Positions 41,751 to 58,562 of a stretch of DNA of 64,000 nt are shown piece by piece. The stretch comes from Archivesica marissinica (Eukaryota; Mollusca; Bivalvia; Venerida; Vesicomyidae), in NCBI GenBank assembly GCA_014843695.1, contig CM026387.1:70562795-70626794 (forward strand). The letters are read 5' to 3'. How positions within the stretch are numbered: the first letter of the stretch is position 1; every line of letters begins with the position of its first letter. A model generated the notes under the pieces. That model was not told the DNA's origin. It saw nothing but the letters and a program-made list of their open reading frames with translations, and ran no database searches. Both the position numbers and the translations under genes were made by a program.

Positions 41751-42750
41751 NNNNNNNNNNNNNNNNNNNNNNNNNNNNNNNNNNNNNNNNNNNNNNNNNN
41801 NNNNNNNNNNNNNNNNNNNNNNNNNNNNNNNNNNNNNNNNNNNNNNNNNNNNNNNNNNNNNNNNNNNNNNNNNNNNNNNNNNNNNNNNNNNNNNNNNNNN
41901 NNNNNNNNNNNNNNNNNNNNNNNNNNNNNNNNNNNNNNNNNNNNNNNNNNNNNNNNNNNNNNNNNNNNNNNNNNNNNNNNNNNNNNNNNNNNNNNNNNNN
42001 NNNNNNNNNNNNNNNNNNNNNNNNNNNNNNNNNNNNNNNNNNNNNNNNNNNNNNNNNNNNNNNNNNNNNNNNNNNNNNNNNNNNNNNNNNNNNNNNNNNN
42101 NNNNNNNNNNNNNNNNNNNNNNNNNNNNNNNNNNNNNNNNNNNNNNNNNNNNNNNNNNNNNNNNNNNNNNNNNNNNNNNNNNNNNNNNNNNNNNNNNNNN
42201 NNNNNNNNNNNNNNNNNNNNNNNNNNNNNNNNNNNNNNNNNNNNNNNNNNNNNNNNNNNNNNNNNNNNNNNNNNNNNNNNNNNNNNNNNNNNNNNNNNNN
42301 NNNNNNNNNNNNNNNNNNNNNNNNNNNNNNNNNNNNNNNNNNNNNNNNNNNNNNNNNNNNNNNNNNNNNNNNNNNNNNNNNNNNNNNNNNNNNNNNNNNN
42401 NNNNNNNNNNNNNNNNNNNNNNNNNNNNNNNNNNNNNNNNNNNNNNNNNNNNNNNNNNNNNNNNNNNNNNNNNNNNNNNNNNNNNNNNNNNNNNNNNNNN
42501 NNNNNNNNNNNNNNNNNNNNNNNNNNNNNNNNNNNNNNNNNNNNNNNNNNNNNNNNNNNNNNNNNNNNNNNNNNNNNNNNNNNNNNNNNNNNNNNNNNNN
42601 NNNNNNNNNNNNNNNNNNNNNNNNNNNNNNNNNNNNNNNNNNNNNNNNNNNNNNNNNNNNNNNNNNNNNNNNNNNNNNNNNNNNNNNNNNNNNNNNNNNN
42701 NNNNNNNNNNNNNNNNNNNNNNNNNNNNNNNNNNNNNNNNNNNNNNNNNN
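41751..42750. other. Assembly gap (1000 N)
   Basis: Exactly 1000 N between the end of the virus-like cassette and 23-bp array B. The missing part could hold more of the cassette. Confidence 0.99.
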
Positions 42751-45700
42751 CCATATACCACACATCGTCCATACCATACATCGTCCATACCATATACCAC
42801 ACATCGTTCATACCATATACCACACATCGTCCATACCATATACCATACTCGTTATAACATACATCGTCCATACCATATGCCTCACATCGTTCATACCATA
42901 TACCACACATCGTCCATACCATATACCACACATCGTTCATACCATATACCACACATCGTCCATTCCATATACCAACACATCGTTCATAATATACACCGTG
43001 TCATACCATATACCAACATCGTCAATACCATATACCATACATCGTCCATACCATATGCCTCACATCGTTCATACATATACCACACATCGTCCATACCATA
43101 TACCACATACGTTCATACAATACCACCCATACATCGTCCATACCATATACCATACATAGTTCATACCATATACCACACATCGTTCATACCATATACCACA
43201 CATCGTCATACCATATACCACACATCGTCATACCATACCACACATCGTCCATACCATATACCACACATCGTCCATACCATATACCACACATCGTTCATAC
43301 CATATACCACACATCGTCCATAACCAATATACCAACACGTCTTTAACACCATACATCGTCATACCATATACCACAATCGTTCATACCATACACCACACGT
43401 CATTCACACCATACATCGTCCATACCATATACCTCACATCGTCCATACCATATACCTCGCGTCGTTCACACCATACATCGTCCATACCATATACCATACA
43501 TCGTCCATACCATATACCATACATCGCCCATATCATATACCATACATCGTCCATACCATATAACATACATCGTCCATACCATATACCACACATCGTCCAT
43601 ACCATATACCACACATCGTCCATACCATATACCACACATCGATCATACCATATACCTCACATCGTCCATACCATATACCTCACATCGTCCATACCATATA
43701 CCACACATCGTCCATACCATATACCACACATCGTCCATACCATATACCATACATCGTCCATACCATATACCACACATCGTTCATACCATATACCACACAT
43801 CGTCCATACCATACATCGTCCATACCATATACCATACATCGTCCATACCATATACCTCACATCGTTCATACCATATACCACACATCGTCCATACCATATA
43901 CCACACATCGATCATACCATATACCACACATCGTCCATACCATATACCATACATCGTCCATACCATATACCATACATCGTCCATACCATATACCTCACAT
44001 CGTTCATACCATATACCACACATCGTCCATACCATATACCACACATCGATCATACCATATACCACACATCGTTCATACCATATACCATACATCGTTCATA
44101 CCATATACCACACATCGATCATACCATATACCACACATCGTTCATACCATATACCACACATCGATCATACCATATACCACACATCGATCATACCATATAC
44201 CACACATCGTTCATACCATATACCACACATCGTTCATACCATATACCACACGTCGTTCACACCATACATCGTCCATACCATATACCATACATCGTCCATA
44301 CCATATACCTCACATCGTCCATACCATATACCTCGCTTCGTTCACCATACATCGTCTATACCATATACCACACATCGTCCATACCATATACCACACATCG
44401 TCCATACCATATACCACACATCGTTCATACCATATACCACACATCGTTCATACCATATACCACACATCGTCCATACCATACATCGTCCATACCATATACC
44501 ACACATCGTCCATACCATATACCACACATCGTTCATACCATATACCATACATCGTCCATACCATATACCACACATCGATCATACCATATACCACACATCG
44601 TCCATACCATATACCATACATCGTTCATACCATATACCACACATCGTCCATACCATACATCGTCCATACCATATACCACACATCGTTCATACCATACACC
44701 GTTCATACCATATACCATACATCGTCCATACCATATACCACACATCGTCCATACCATATACCACACATCGTCATACCATATACCACACATCGTCCATACC
44801 ATATACCACATATCGTTCATACCATATACCACACATCGTCCATACCATATACCACACATCATTCATACCATATACCACACATCGTCCATACCATATACCA
44901 CACATCGTTCATACCATATACCACACATCGTTCATACCATATACCACACATCGTCCATACCATATACCACACATCGTCCATACCATATACCACACATCGT
45001 TCATACCATATACCACACATCGTCCATACCATATACCACACGTCGTTCACACCATACATCGTCCATACCATATACCACACATCGTTCATACCATACACCA
45101 CACGTCGTTCACACCATACATCGTCCATACCATATACCTCACATCGTCCATACCATATACCACACGTCGTTCACACCATACATCGTCCATACCATATACC
45201 ATACATCGTCCATACCATATACCTCACATCGTCCATACCATATACCTCGCGTCGTTCACACCATACATCGTCCATACCATATACCATACATCGTCCATAC
45301 CATATACCATACATCGTCCATACCATATACCATACATCGTCCATACCATATACCATACATCGTCCATACCATATACCACACATCGTCCATACCATATACC
45401 ACACATCGTCCATACCATATACCACACATCGATCATACCATATACCTCACATCGTCCATACCATATACCATACATCGTTCATACCATATACCACACATCG
45501 TCCATACCATACATCGTCCATACCATATACCATACATCGTCCATACCATATACCTCACATCGTCCATACCATATACCACACGTCGTTCACACCATACATC
45601 GTCCATACCATATACCTCACATCGTTCATACCATATACCACACATCGTTCATACCATATACCACACGTCGTTCACACCATACATCGTCCATACCATATAC

Positions 45701-48700
45701 CATACATCGTCCATACCATATACCTCACATTGTCCATACCATATACCTCGCGTCGTTCACACCATACATCGTCCATACCATATACCATACATCGTCCATA
45801 CCATATATCACACATCGTCCATACCATATACCACACATCGTCCATACCATATACCACACATCGATCATACCATATACCTCACATCGTCCATACCATATAC
45901 CTCACATCGTCCATACCATATACCACACATCGTTCATACCATATACCACACATCGTCCATACCATATACCATACATCGTCCATACCATATACCACACATC
46001 GTTCATACCATATACCACACATCGTCCATACCATACATCGTCCATACCATATACCATACATCGTCCATACCATATACCTCACATCGTTCATACCATATAC
46101 CACACATCGTCCATACCATATACCACACATCGATCATACCATATACCACACATCGTCCATACCATATACCATACATCGTCCATACCATATACCATACATC
46201 GTCCATACCATATACCTCACATCGTTCATACCATATACCACACATCGTCCATACCATATACCACACATCGATCATACCATATACCACACATCGTTCATAC
46301 CATATACCATACATCGTTCATACCATATACCACACATCGATCATACCATATACCACACATCGTTCATACCATATACCACACATCGATCATACCATATACC
46401 ACACATCGATCATACCATATACCACACATCGTTCATACCATATACCACACATCGATCATACCATATACCACACGTCGTTCACACCATACATCGTCCATAC
46501 CATATACCATACATCGTTCATACCATATACCACACATCGATCATACCATATACCACACATCGTCCATACCATATACCACACATCGTTCATACCATATACC
46601 ACACGTCGTTCACACCATACATCGTCCATACCATATACCATACATCGTCCATACCATATACCTCACATCGTCCATACCATATACCTCGCGTCGTTCACAC
46701 CATACATCGTCCATACCATATACCACACATCGTCCATACCATATACCACACATCGTCATACCATATACCACACATCGTCCATACCATATACCACACATCG
46801 TTCATACCATATACCACACATCGTCCATACCATACATCGTCCATACCATATACCACACATCGTCCATACCATATACCACACATCGTCCATACCATACACC
46901 ATACATCGTTCACACCATACATCGTCCATACCATATACCACACATCGTCCATACCATATACCACACATCGTCCATACCATATACCACACATCGTTCATAC
47001 CATATACCACACATCGTCCATACCATATACCACACATCGTTCATACTATATACCACACATCGTCCATACCATACATCGTCCATACCATATACCATACATC
47101 GTCCATACCATATACCACACATCGTCCATACCATATACCACACATCGATCATACCATATACCATACATCGTCCATACCATATACCATACATCGTCCATAC
47201 CATATACCACACATCGTCCATACCATATACCACACATCGATCATACCATATACCACACATCGTTCATACCATATACCATACATCGTTCATACCATATACC
47301 ACACATCGATCATACCATATACCACACATCGTTCATACCATATACCACACATCGATCATACCATATACCACACATCGTCCATACCATATACCACACATCG
47401 TTCATACCATATACCACACGTCGTTCACACCATACATCGTCCATACCATATACCATACATCGTCCATACCATATACCTCACATCGTCCATACCATATACC
47501 TCGCGTCGTTCACACCATACATCGTCCATACCATATACCACACATCGTCCATACCATATACCACACATCGTCCATACCATATACCACACATCGTCCATAC
47601 CATATACCACACATCGTTCATACCATATACCACACATCGTCCATACCATACATCGTCCATACCATATACCACACATCGTCCATACCATATACCACACATC
47701 GTCCATACCATATACCATACATCGTTCACACCATACATCGTCCATACCATATACCACACATCGTCCATACCATATACCACACATCGTCCATACCATATAC
47801 CACACATCGTCCATACCATATACCACACATCGTCCATACCATATACCACACATCGTTCATACCATATACCACACATCGTCCATACCATATACCACACATC
47901 GTTCATACCATATACCACACATCGTCCATACCATATACCACACATCGTTCATACCATATACCACACATCGTTCATACCATATACCACACATCGTCCATAC
48001 CATATACCACACATCGTCCATACCATATACCACACATCGTCAATACCATATACCACACATCGTCCATACCATATACCACACATCGTTCATACCATATACC
48101 ACACGTCGTTCATACCATATACCATACATCGTCCATACCATATACCACACATCGTCCATACCATATACCACACATCGTCCATACCATATACCACACATCG
48201 TCCATACCATATACCACACATCGTTCATACCATATACCACACATCGTCCATACCATATACCACACGTCGTTCACACCATACATCGTCCATACCATATACC
48301 ACACATCGTTCATACCATACACCACACGTCGTTCACACCATACATCGTCCATACCATATACCTCACATCGTCCATACCATATACCACACGTCGTTCACAC
48401 CATACATCGTCCATACCATATACCTCACATCGTTCATACCATATACCACACATCGTCCATACCATATACCACACATCGTCCATACCATATACCACACATC
48501 GTCCATACCATATACCACACATCGTCCATACCATATACCACACATCGTTCATACCATATACCACACATCGTTCATACCTATACCATACATCGTCCATACC
48601 ATATACCACACATCGTCCATACCATATACCACACATCGTCCATACCATATACCACACATCGTCCATACCATATACCACACATCGTTCATACCATATACCA

Positions 48701-51700
48701 CACATCGTCCATACCATATACCACACATCGTTCATACCATACACCACACGTCGTTCACACCATACATCGTCCATACCATATACCTCACATCGTCCATACC
48801 ATATACCACACGTCGTTCACACCATACATCGTCCATACCATATACCTCACATCGTTCATACCATATACCACACATCGTTCATACCATATACCACACGTCG
48901 TTCACACCATACATCGTCCATACCATATACCATACATCGTCCATACCATATACCTCACATCGTCCATACCATATACCTCGCGTCGTTCACACCATACATC
49001 GTCCATACCATATACCATACATCGTCCATACCATATATCACACATCGTCCATACCATATACCACACATCGTCCATACCATATACCACACATCGATCATAC
49101 CATATACCTCACATCGTCCATACCATATACCTCACATCGTCCATACCATATACCACACATCGTTCATACCATATACCACACATCGTCCATACCATCATCG
49201 TCCATACCATATACCACACATCGTCCATACCATATACCACACATCGTCCATACCATATACCATACATCGTCCATACCATATACCACACATCGTTCATACC
49301 ATATACCACACATCGTCCATACCATATACCACACATCGTCCATACCATATACCACACATCGTCCATACCATATACCACACATCGTCCATACCATATACCA
49401 CACATCGTTCATACCATATACCACACATCGTCCATACCATATACCACACATCGTTCATACCATATACACATCGTCCATACCATATACCACACATCGTCCA
49501 TACCATATACCACACATCGTTCATACCATATACCACACATCGTCCATACCATATACCACACATCGTCCATACCATATACCACACATCGTTCATACCATAT
49601 ACCACACATCGTTCATACCATATACCACACATCGTTCACACCATACATCGTCCATACCATATACCATACATCGTCCATACCATATACCACACATCGTCCA
49701 TACCATATACCCCTCGTTCACCATACATCGTCCATACCATATACCACACATCGTTCATACCATATACCACACATCGTCCATACCATATACCACACGTCGT
49801 TCACACCATACATCGTCCATACCATATACCACACATCGTTCATACCATACACCACACGTCGTTCACACCATACATCGTCCATACCATATACCTCACATCG
49901 TCCATACCATATACCACACGTCGTTCACACCATACATCGTCCATACCATATACCTCACATCGTTCATACCATATACCACACATCGTCCATACCATATACC
50001 ACACATCGTCCATACCATATACCACACATCGTCCATACCATATACCACACATCGTCCATACCATATACCACACATCGTTCATACCATATACCACACGTCG
50101 TTCAAACCATATACCATACATCGTCCATACCATATACCACACATCGTTCATACCATACACCACACATCGTTCACACCATACATCGTCCATACCATATACC
50201 TCACATCGTCCATACCATATACCACACGTCGTTCACACCATACATCGTCCATACCATATACCTCACATCGTTCATACCATATACCACACATCGTCCATAC
50301 CATATACCACACATCGTCCATACCATATACCACACATCGTCCATACCATATACCACACATCGTCCATACCATATACCACACATCGTTCATACCATATACC
50401 ACACGTCGTTCAACCATATACCATACATCGTCCATACCATATACCACACATCGTCCATACCATATACCACACATCGTCCATACCATATACCACACATCGT
50501 CCATACCATATACCACACATCGTTCATACCATATACCACACATCGTTCATACCATATACCACACATCGTCCATACCATATACCACACGTCGTTCACACCA
50601 TACATCGTCCATACCATATACCACACATCGTTCATACCATACACCACACGTCGTTCACACCATACATCGTCCATACCATATACCTCACATCGTCCATACC
50701 ATATACCACACGTCGTTCACACCATACATCGTCCATACCATATACCATACATCGTCCATACCATATACCTCACATCGTCCATACCATATACCTCGCGTCG
50801 TTCACACCATACATCGTCCATACCATATACCATACATCGTCCATACCATATACCATACATCGTCCATACCATATACCATACATCGTCCATACCATATACC
50901 ATACATCGTCCATACCATATACCACACATCGTCCATACCATATACCACACATCGTCCATACCATATACCACACATCGATCATACCATATACCTCACATCG
51001 TCCATACCATATACCTCACATCGTCCATACCATATACCACACATCGTTCATACCATATACCACACATCGTCCATACCATACATCGTCCATACCATATACC
51101 ACACATCGTCCATACCATATACCACACATCGTCCATACCATATACCATACATCGTCAACCATACATCGTCCATACCATATACCACACATCGTCCATACCA
51201 TATACCACACATCGTTCATACCATATACCACACATCGTCCATACCATATACCACACATCGTCCATACCATATACCACACATCGTTCATACCATACACCGT
51301 TCATACCATATACCATACATCGTCCATACCATATACCACACATCGTCCATACCATATACCACACATCGTCCATACCATATACCACACATCGTCCATACCA
51401 TATACCACACATCGTTCATACCATATACCACACATCGTCCATACCATATACCACACATCGTTCATACCATATACCACACATCGTCCATACCATATACCAC
51501 ACATCGTTCATACCATATACCACACATCGATCATACCATATACCACACGTCGTTCACACCATACATCGTCCATACCATATACCATACATCGTCCATACCA
51601 TATACCTCACATCGTCCATACCATATACCTCGCGTCGTTCACACCATACATCGTCCATACCATATACCACACATCGTCCATACCATATACCACACATCGT

Positions 51701-54700
51701 CCATACCATATACCACACATCGTCCATACCATATACCACACATCGTTCATACCATATACCACACATCGTCCATACCATACATCGTCCATACCATATACCA
51801 CACATCGTCCATACCATATACCACACATCGTCCATACCATATACCATACATCGTTCACACCATACATCGTCCATACCATATACCACACATCGTCCATACC
51901 ATATACCACACATCGTTCATACCATATACCACACATCGTCCATACCATATACCACACATCGTCCATACCATATACCACACATCGTTCATACCATACACCG
52001 TTCATACCATATACCATACATCGTCCATACCATATACCACACATCGTCCATACCATATACCACACATCGTCCATACCATATACCACACATCGTCCATACC
52101 ATATACCACACATCGTTCATACCATATACCACACATCGTCCATACCATATACCACACATCGTTCATACCATATACCACACATCGTCCATACCATATACCA
52201 CACATCGTTCATACCATATACCACACATCGTTCATACCATATACCACACATCGTCCATACCATATACCACACATCGTCCATACCATATACCACACATCGT
52301 TCATACCATATACCACACATCGTCCATACCATATACCACACGTCGTTCACACCATACATCGTCCATACCATATACCACACATCGTTCATACCATACACCA
52401 CACGTCGTTCACACCATACATCGTCCATACCATATACCTCACATCGTCCATACCATATACCACACGTCGTTCACACCATACATCGTCCATACCATATACC
52501 ATACATCGTCCATACCATATACCTCACATCGTCCATACCATATACCTCGCGTCGTTCACACCATACATCGTCCATACCATATACCATACATCGTCCATAC
52601 CATATACCATACATCGTCCATACCATATACCACACATCGTCATACCATATACCACACATCGTCCATACCATACATCGTCCATACCATATACCATACATCG
52701 TCCATACCATATACCACACATCGTCCATACCATATACCACACATCGTCCATACCATATACCACACATCGTCCATACCATATACCACACATCGATCATACC
52801 ATATACCTCACATCGTCCATACCATATACCACACATCGTTCATACCATATACCACACATCGTCCATACCATACATCGTCCATACCATATACCACACATCG
52901 TCCATACCATATACCACACATCGTCCATACCATATACCATACATCGTCCATACCATATACCACACATCGTTCATACCATATACCACACATCGTCCATACC
53001 ATACATCGTCCATACCATATACCATACATCGTCCATACCATATACCTCACATCGTTCATACCATATACCACACATCGTCCATACCATATACCACACATCG
53101 ATCATACCATATACCACACATCGTCCATACCATATACCATACATCGTCCATACCATATACCATACATCGTCCATACCATATACCTCACATCGTTCATACC
53201 ATATACCACACATCGTCCATACCATATACCACACATCGATCATACCATATACCACACATCGTCCATACCATATACCACACATCGTCCATACCATATACCA
53301 CACATCGATCATACCATATACCACACATCGTTCATACCATATACCACACATCGTTCAACCATACATCGTCCATACCATATACCACACATCGTCCATACCA
53401 TATACCACACATCGTTCATACCATATACCACACATCGTCCATACCATCATCGTCATACCATATACCACACATCGTCCATACCATATACCACACATCGATC
53501 ATACCATATACCACACATCGTTCATACCATATACCACACATCGATCATACCATAACCACACATCGTCCATACCATATACCACACATCGTTCATACCATAT
53601 ACCACACATCGTTCATACCATATACCAACATCGTCCATACCATACATCGTTCATACCATATACCACACATCGTCCATACCATATACCACACATCGTCCAT
53701 ACCATATACCACACATCGTCCATACCATATACAACATCGTTCATACCATATACACACATCGTCCATACCATATACCACACATCGTCCATACCATATACCA
53801 CACATCGTCCATACCATATACCACACATCGTTCATACCATATACCACACATCGTCCATACCATATACCATACATCGTTCATACCATATACCACACATCGT
53901 TCATACCATATACCACACATCGATCATACCATATACCACACATCGTTCATACCATATACCACACATCGATCATACCATATACCACACATCGTCCATACCA
54001 TATACCACACATCGTTCATACCATATACCACACATCGTCCATACCATATACCACACATCGTCCATACCATATACCACACATCGTTCATACCATATACTTC
54101 ACATCGTCCATACCATATACCACACATCGATCATACCATATACCACACATCGTTCATACCATATACCACACATCGATCATACCATATACCACACATCGTC
54201 CATACCATATACCACACATCGTTCATACCATATACTTCACGTCGTTCATACCATATACCACACATCGTCCATACCATACATCGTTCATACCATATACCAC
54301 ACATCGTCCATACGATATACCACACATCGTCCATACCATATACCACACATCGTCCATACCATATATCACACATCGTTCATACCATATATCACACATCGTC
54401 CATACCATATACCACACATCGTCCATACCATATACCACACATCGTCCATACCATATACCACACATCGTTCATACCATATATCACACATCGTCCATACCAT
54501 ATACCATACATCGTTCATACCATACACCACACATCGTCCATACCATATACCACACATCGTTCATACCATATATCACACATCGTCCATACCATATACCACA
54601 CATCGTTCATACCATATATCACACATCGTCCATACCATATACCATACATCGTTCATACCATACACCACACATCGTCTATACCCTATACCACACATCGTCC

Positions 54701-54946
54701 ATACCATATACCACACATCGTCCATACCATATACCACACATCGTCCATACCATATACCACACATCGTCCATACCATATACCATACATCGTCCATACCATA
54801 TACCACACATCGTCCATACCATATACCACACATCGTCCATACCATATACCACACATCATCCATACCATATACCACACATTGTCCATACCATATACCACCC
54901 ACCGTTCACACCATATACCACACGTCGTTCATACCACACACCCACC
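42751..54946. repeat. 23-bp tandem array B (12 kb or more)
   Basis: About 530 copies of the same 23-bp unit as array A, beginning in the gap. It has variants I did not see in array A: TCGATCA, CATACATCG (lost CAC), CACGTCGTTCACACC and TATACCTCGCGTCG. A composite block joining CACGTCGTTCACACC, several CATACATCG units, TACCTCACATCG and TACCTCGCGTCG recurs at roughly 45.2, 45.7, 46.6, 47.4, 48.9, 50.8, 51.6 and 52.5 kb, so higher-order repeats exist. The first 600 bp (42.84-43.38 kb) is ragged with one-base losses. The 3074-codon open frame from 45,730 is an artefact of a stop-free unit. Confidence 0.97.
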
Positions 54947-54989
54947 AATCATAGTATACTAAATAGTTATTTTAACTGTACCTTATTGG

Positions 54990-55280
54990 CATTCTTATCT
55001 GGTCAAATCGCATGCGGTGTAGTAGTTTGATTTTGGATGTTACAGTCACAGGGCAGGTCATTGGTGTCTCCCAAGCTGTTATTGGTGGAGGGAGACCTCG
55101 TGTATGAAAGTGGGAAGTATTTCAGGCACTATTGGTAGAACCATCAACCTTCCGTAAGCCGATAGCTTCCTCACATGAAAGAATTCTACAGCCCATGTGG
55201 GATTCGAACCTACGTATAGTGTCGAGGGGCAAGTAAATTGAAGTCAACAACCGTAAGCACTCGGCCACGGAGACCCATCG
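54990..55280 (-). mobile_element. tRNA-derived SINE (third family)
   Basis: On the minus strand: GGGTCTCCGTGGCCGAGTGC (A box TGGCCGAGTGC, Ser/Leu-type), then GTAGGTTCGAATCCCACATG (B box). A core follows, with CATGTGAGGAAGCTATCGGC and TTACGGAAGGTTGATGGTTC. I believe this core resembles a conserved domain seen in mollusc SINEs; that is from memory and unverified. The tail lies near 54,990, where sequence shared with copy A ends. Confidence 0.8.
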
Positions 55281-55282
55281 GG

Positions 55283-55442
55283 ATATATATATATATTGTT
55301 TGAGTATAGTTATTGATATATATAGAGAGTATATTTATTGATATATATAGAGAATATATTTATTGATATATATATATAGAGTATATTTATTGATATATAT
55401 AGAGAGTATATTTATTGATATATAGAGAGAGTATATTTATTG

Positions 55443-55488
<46 letters not shown>

Positions 55489-55497
55489 TATATTTAT

Positions 55498-55547
<50 letters not shown>

Positions 55548-55634
55548 TATATTATTGATATATATAGAGAGAGAGAGAGAGTATATTTATTAATATATTA
55601 TATAATTATATATAGAGAGAGAGAGTATATTTAT

Positions 55635-55704
<70 letters not shown>

Positions 55705-55715
55705 TATATTTACTG

Positions 55716-55751
<36 letters not shown>

Positions 55752-55828
55752 TATATTTATTGATATATATATATATAGAGAGAGAGTATATTTATTGATA
55801 TATATATATAGAGAGAGTATATTTATTG

Positions 55829-55889
<61 letters not shown>

Positions 55890-56007
55890 TATATTTATTG
55901 ATATATATATATATATATATATAGAGAGAGTATATTTATTGATATATATATATATAGAGAGAGAGTATATTTATTGATATATATATATAGAGAGAGTATA
56001 TTTATTG

Positions 56008-56043
<36 letters not shown>

Positions 56044-56054
56044 TATATTTATTG

Positions 56055-56088
<34 letters not shown>

Positions 56089-56130
56089 TATATTTATTGA
56101 TATATATAGTTATATAGAGAGTATATTTAT
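55283..56130. repeat. (TA)n/(GA)n compound microsatellite
   Basis: Alternating runs of TATATA and GAGAGA separated by AGTATATTTATTGATA, which recurs every 30-90 bp. So this is a minisatellite with a microsatellite core of variable length. Open frames are spurious. Confidence 0.95.
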
Positions 56131-56132
56131 TT

Positions 56133-56981
56133 ATCTGACCCCACACAACCCCAGCGTCAGTTGGGCGGATCTGACCCCACACAACCCCAGCGTCAGCTGG
56201 GCGGATCTGACCCCACACAACCCCAGCGTCAGGTGGGCGGATCTGACCCCGCATAACCCCAGCGTCAGGTGGGCGGATCTGACCCCGCACAACTTCAGTG
56301 TCAGGTGGGCGGATCTGACCCCGCACAACCCCAGCGTCAGGTGGGCGGATCTGACCCCACACAACCCCAGCGTCAGGTGGGCGGATCTGACCCCACACAA
56401 CCCCAGCGTCAGGTGGGCGGATCTGACCCCACACAACCCCAGCGTCAGGTGGGCGGATCTGACCCCGCACAACCCCTGCGTTAGGTGGGCGGATCTGACA
56501 CCGCACAACTCCAGCGTCAGGTGGGCGGATCTGACCCCGCACAACCCCAGCGTCAGGTGGGCGGATCTGACCCCGCACAACCCCAGCGTCAGGTGGGCGG
56601 ATCTGACCCCACACAACCCCCGCGTCAGGTGGGCGGATCTGACCCCACACAACCCCAGAGTCAGGTGGGCGGATGTGACATCACACAACCTCAGCGTCAG
56701 GTGGGCGGATCTGACCCCACACAACCTCAGCGTCAGGTGGGCGGATCTGACCCACACAACCCCAGAGTCAGGTGGGCGGATGTGACATCACACAACACCC
56801 GCGTCCGGTGGGCGGATCTGACCCCACACAACCCCAGCGTCAGGTGGGCGGATCTGACCCCACACAACACCAGCGTCAGGTGGGCGGATCTGACCCCACA
56901 CAACCCCAGCGACAGGTGGACGGATCTAACCCCACACAGTGACAACCCCCGCGTCAGGTGGGCGGATCTGACCCCACACAT
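56133..56981. repeat. 36-bp tandem array B
   Basis: About 23 units of the same family as 19,926-24,172, mostly the CCAGCGTCAG variant. The right end, including the degenerate last units (GGACGGATCTAACCCC, then CAGTGACAACC), matches the right end of array A. The left end begins abruptly in the TA/GA microsatellite. Confidence 0.96.
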
Positions 56982-57152
56982 TTCTTGTATTTTTATGGAC
57001 ATATTGAAACAGCACAATACTGTATGGCTTATACTATACACACAGGCATATTAGGCGATACCCAGGCAACCAAATATAGTGCCATACCGGCAAATCACTT
57101 TCGATTTTGCTAAACAATGTACGAATTTATCTAATACTATACCAAAAACATA

Positions 57153-57457
57153 CAGGGAAAGCACTTTCGGTTTTACAAACATTTTTTCGAAAATTGCATA
57201 CACACCATACCTGGGAAACCACATTCGGTTTTACCAAAAATAGTTCGAAAATAGCAATCACGCCATATCTGGGAAACCACATTCGGTTTTACCAAAAATA
57301 GTTCGAAAATAGCAATCACGCCATATCTGGGAAACCACATTCGGTTTTACCAAAAATAGTTCGAAAATAGCAATCACGCCATATCCGGGAAACCCCATTC
57401 GGTTTTACCAAAAATAGTTCGAAAATAGCATACACGCCATACATGGGAAACCACTTA
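57153..57457. repeat. 58-bp tandem repeat, copy B (~5 units)
   Basis: Same unit as 24,345-24,597 with one extra CACGCCATATCTGGGAAACC unit. Confidence 0.9.
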
Positions 57458-57566
57458 GGCAATCATTACGTTGCAACTATTTGTACCATACGCAATCCAA
57501 TACAATTAAGTTACACAGAGAATTTGATATGTAAAGCTATACATGTAGCTGCATTATTGTTTAGTC

Positions 57567-57722
57567 GCCAGATCGGACAGGTGGGTTTACTCCGGGGACT
57601 CCGGATTCCTCCCACAAGAATGACCACAAATACGCTGTCATCTGCACCAACGAGAGTGATTAATATAAGTTGTTAGAACTTGTTTCGCAAATGTTGTAGA
57701 ATAAATAAAGTTTATGCTTTAG
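57567..57722 (+). mobile_element. SINE body and tail (headless), copy B
   Basis: Counterpart of 24,708-24,862, nearly identical, ending in AAATAAATAAAGTTTA. Confidence 0.75.
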
Positions 57723-58076
57723 CTGAATTAAATCTCTATTTAGCTGAATTAAATCTCTATTTAGCTGAATTAAATCTCTGAATTAAATCTCTATTTAGCT
57801 GAATTAAATCTCTGAATTAAATCTCTATTTAGCTGAATTAAAACTCTATTGTGCAAGCATAGCTCAAACTGTTCTTCGAAATCAAGCATCATTAAATACA
57901 CACTGTACTTTCGTTGTAAGTCTTAGTCTGTTTTCGTTGTAAGTCTTAGTCTGTTTTCGTTGTAAGTCTTAGTCTGTTTTCGTTGTAATGTTTTCGTTGT
58001 AAGTCTTAGTCTGTTTTCGTTGTAAGTCTTAGTCTGTTTTCGTTGTAAGTCTTAGTCTGTTTTCGTTGTAAGGTAT
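57722..58076. repeat. 21-bp and expanded 23-bp repeats, copy B
   Basis: The 21-bp repeat matches copy A. The 23-bp TTTTCGTTGTAAGTCTTAGT repeat has about seven units against three to four in copy A, including one shortened unit. Confidence 0.9.
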
Positions 58077-58128
58077 TGCTAAACTATAACGCTTGACATC
58101 GACACTATTATTCATTTAAGCTTTCTTA

Positions 58129-58132
58129 TTAA
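58129..58132. other. Empty TTAA target site
   Basis: CTTATTAAGCGGAGC is continuous here. In copy A the same flanks are split after TTAA by the 6.74-kb insertion and TTAA is repeated on the far side. This proves the insertion boundaries, whether the site was never occupied or was cleanly restored. Confidence 0.93.
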
Positions 58133-58200
58133 GCGGAGCATAATACGAGCACCAAGTAAATACCGTTCCGCAATGATTAATTGCCTTCTGGTATAGCTCA

Positions 58201-58241
58201 CCAATCAATCAATCAATCCATCAATCAATCAATCAATCAGT
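58201..58241. repeat. (CAAT)n microsatellite, copy B
   Basis: Shorter than copy A, with one CCAT variant. Confidence 0.9.
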
Positions 58242-58379
58242 CTTTGAATGGCTCGATACCTTGCCAACTCGGGTGATATCCACCAGCACAAATACTTTAG
58301 TGCGATTTCGGAAATGGTACGTACCTATGCCTGGCGGAGTACCACATAATATGTTATATTTTTATGTGTTGTTTATATA

Positions 58380-58562
58380 TCTGACGTGATAGCGCAGTGG
58401 TAGAGCCCTGAGTACGTGTGTGCACTTAGCATAGCAAGGCATTTAAGTGCCACATGCCTCTTCTCTCTCCTCATGGCGATGAATTCCATCAGGAATGGGA
58501 TCTCGAGAGTGATTAATATAAGTTGTAAGAACTTGTTTCGCAATCGAGCTAAAATAAATGTG
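58380..58562 (+). mobile_element. Mosaic SINE, copy B
   Basis: Counterpart of 32,163-32,355. About 30 bases (TTATATTTTTATGTGTTG and following) precede the A-box-like TAGCGCAGTGG and are missing from copy A. Confidence 0.65.

Noticed and set aside
45730..54954. A 3074-codon open frame and similar 1300-1500-codon frames at 14.3-18.9 kb, rich in His/Thr/Tyr/Ile/Pro
   Set aside because: The 23-bp unit has no stop in any forward frame, so all three frames are open at once and encode the same peptide in shifted order. That is a satellite effect, not a protein gene.
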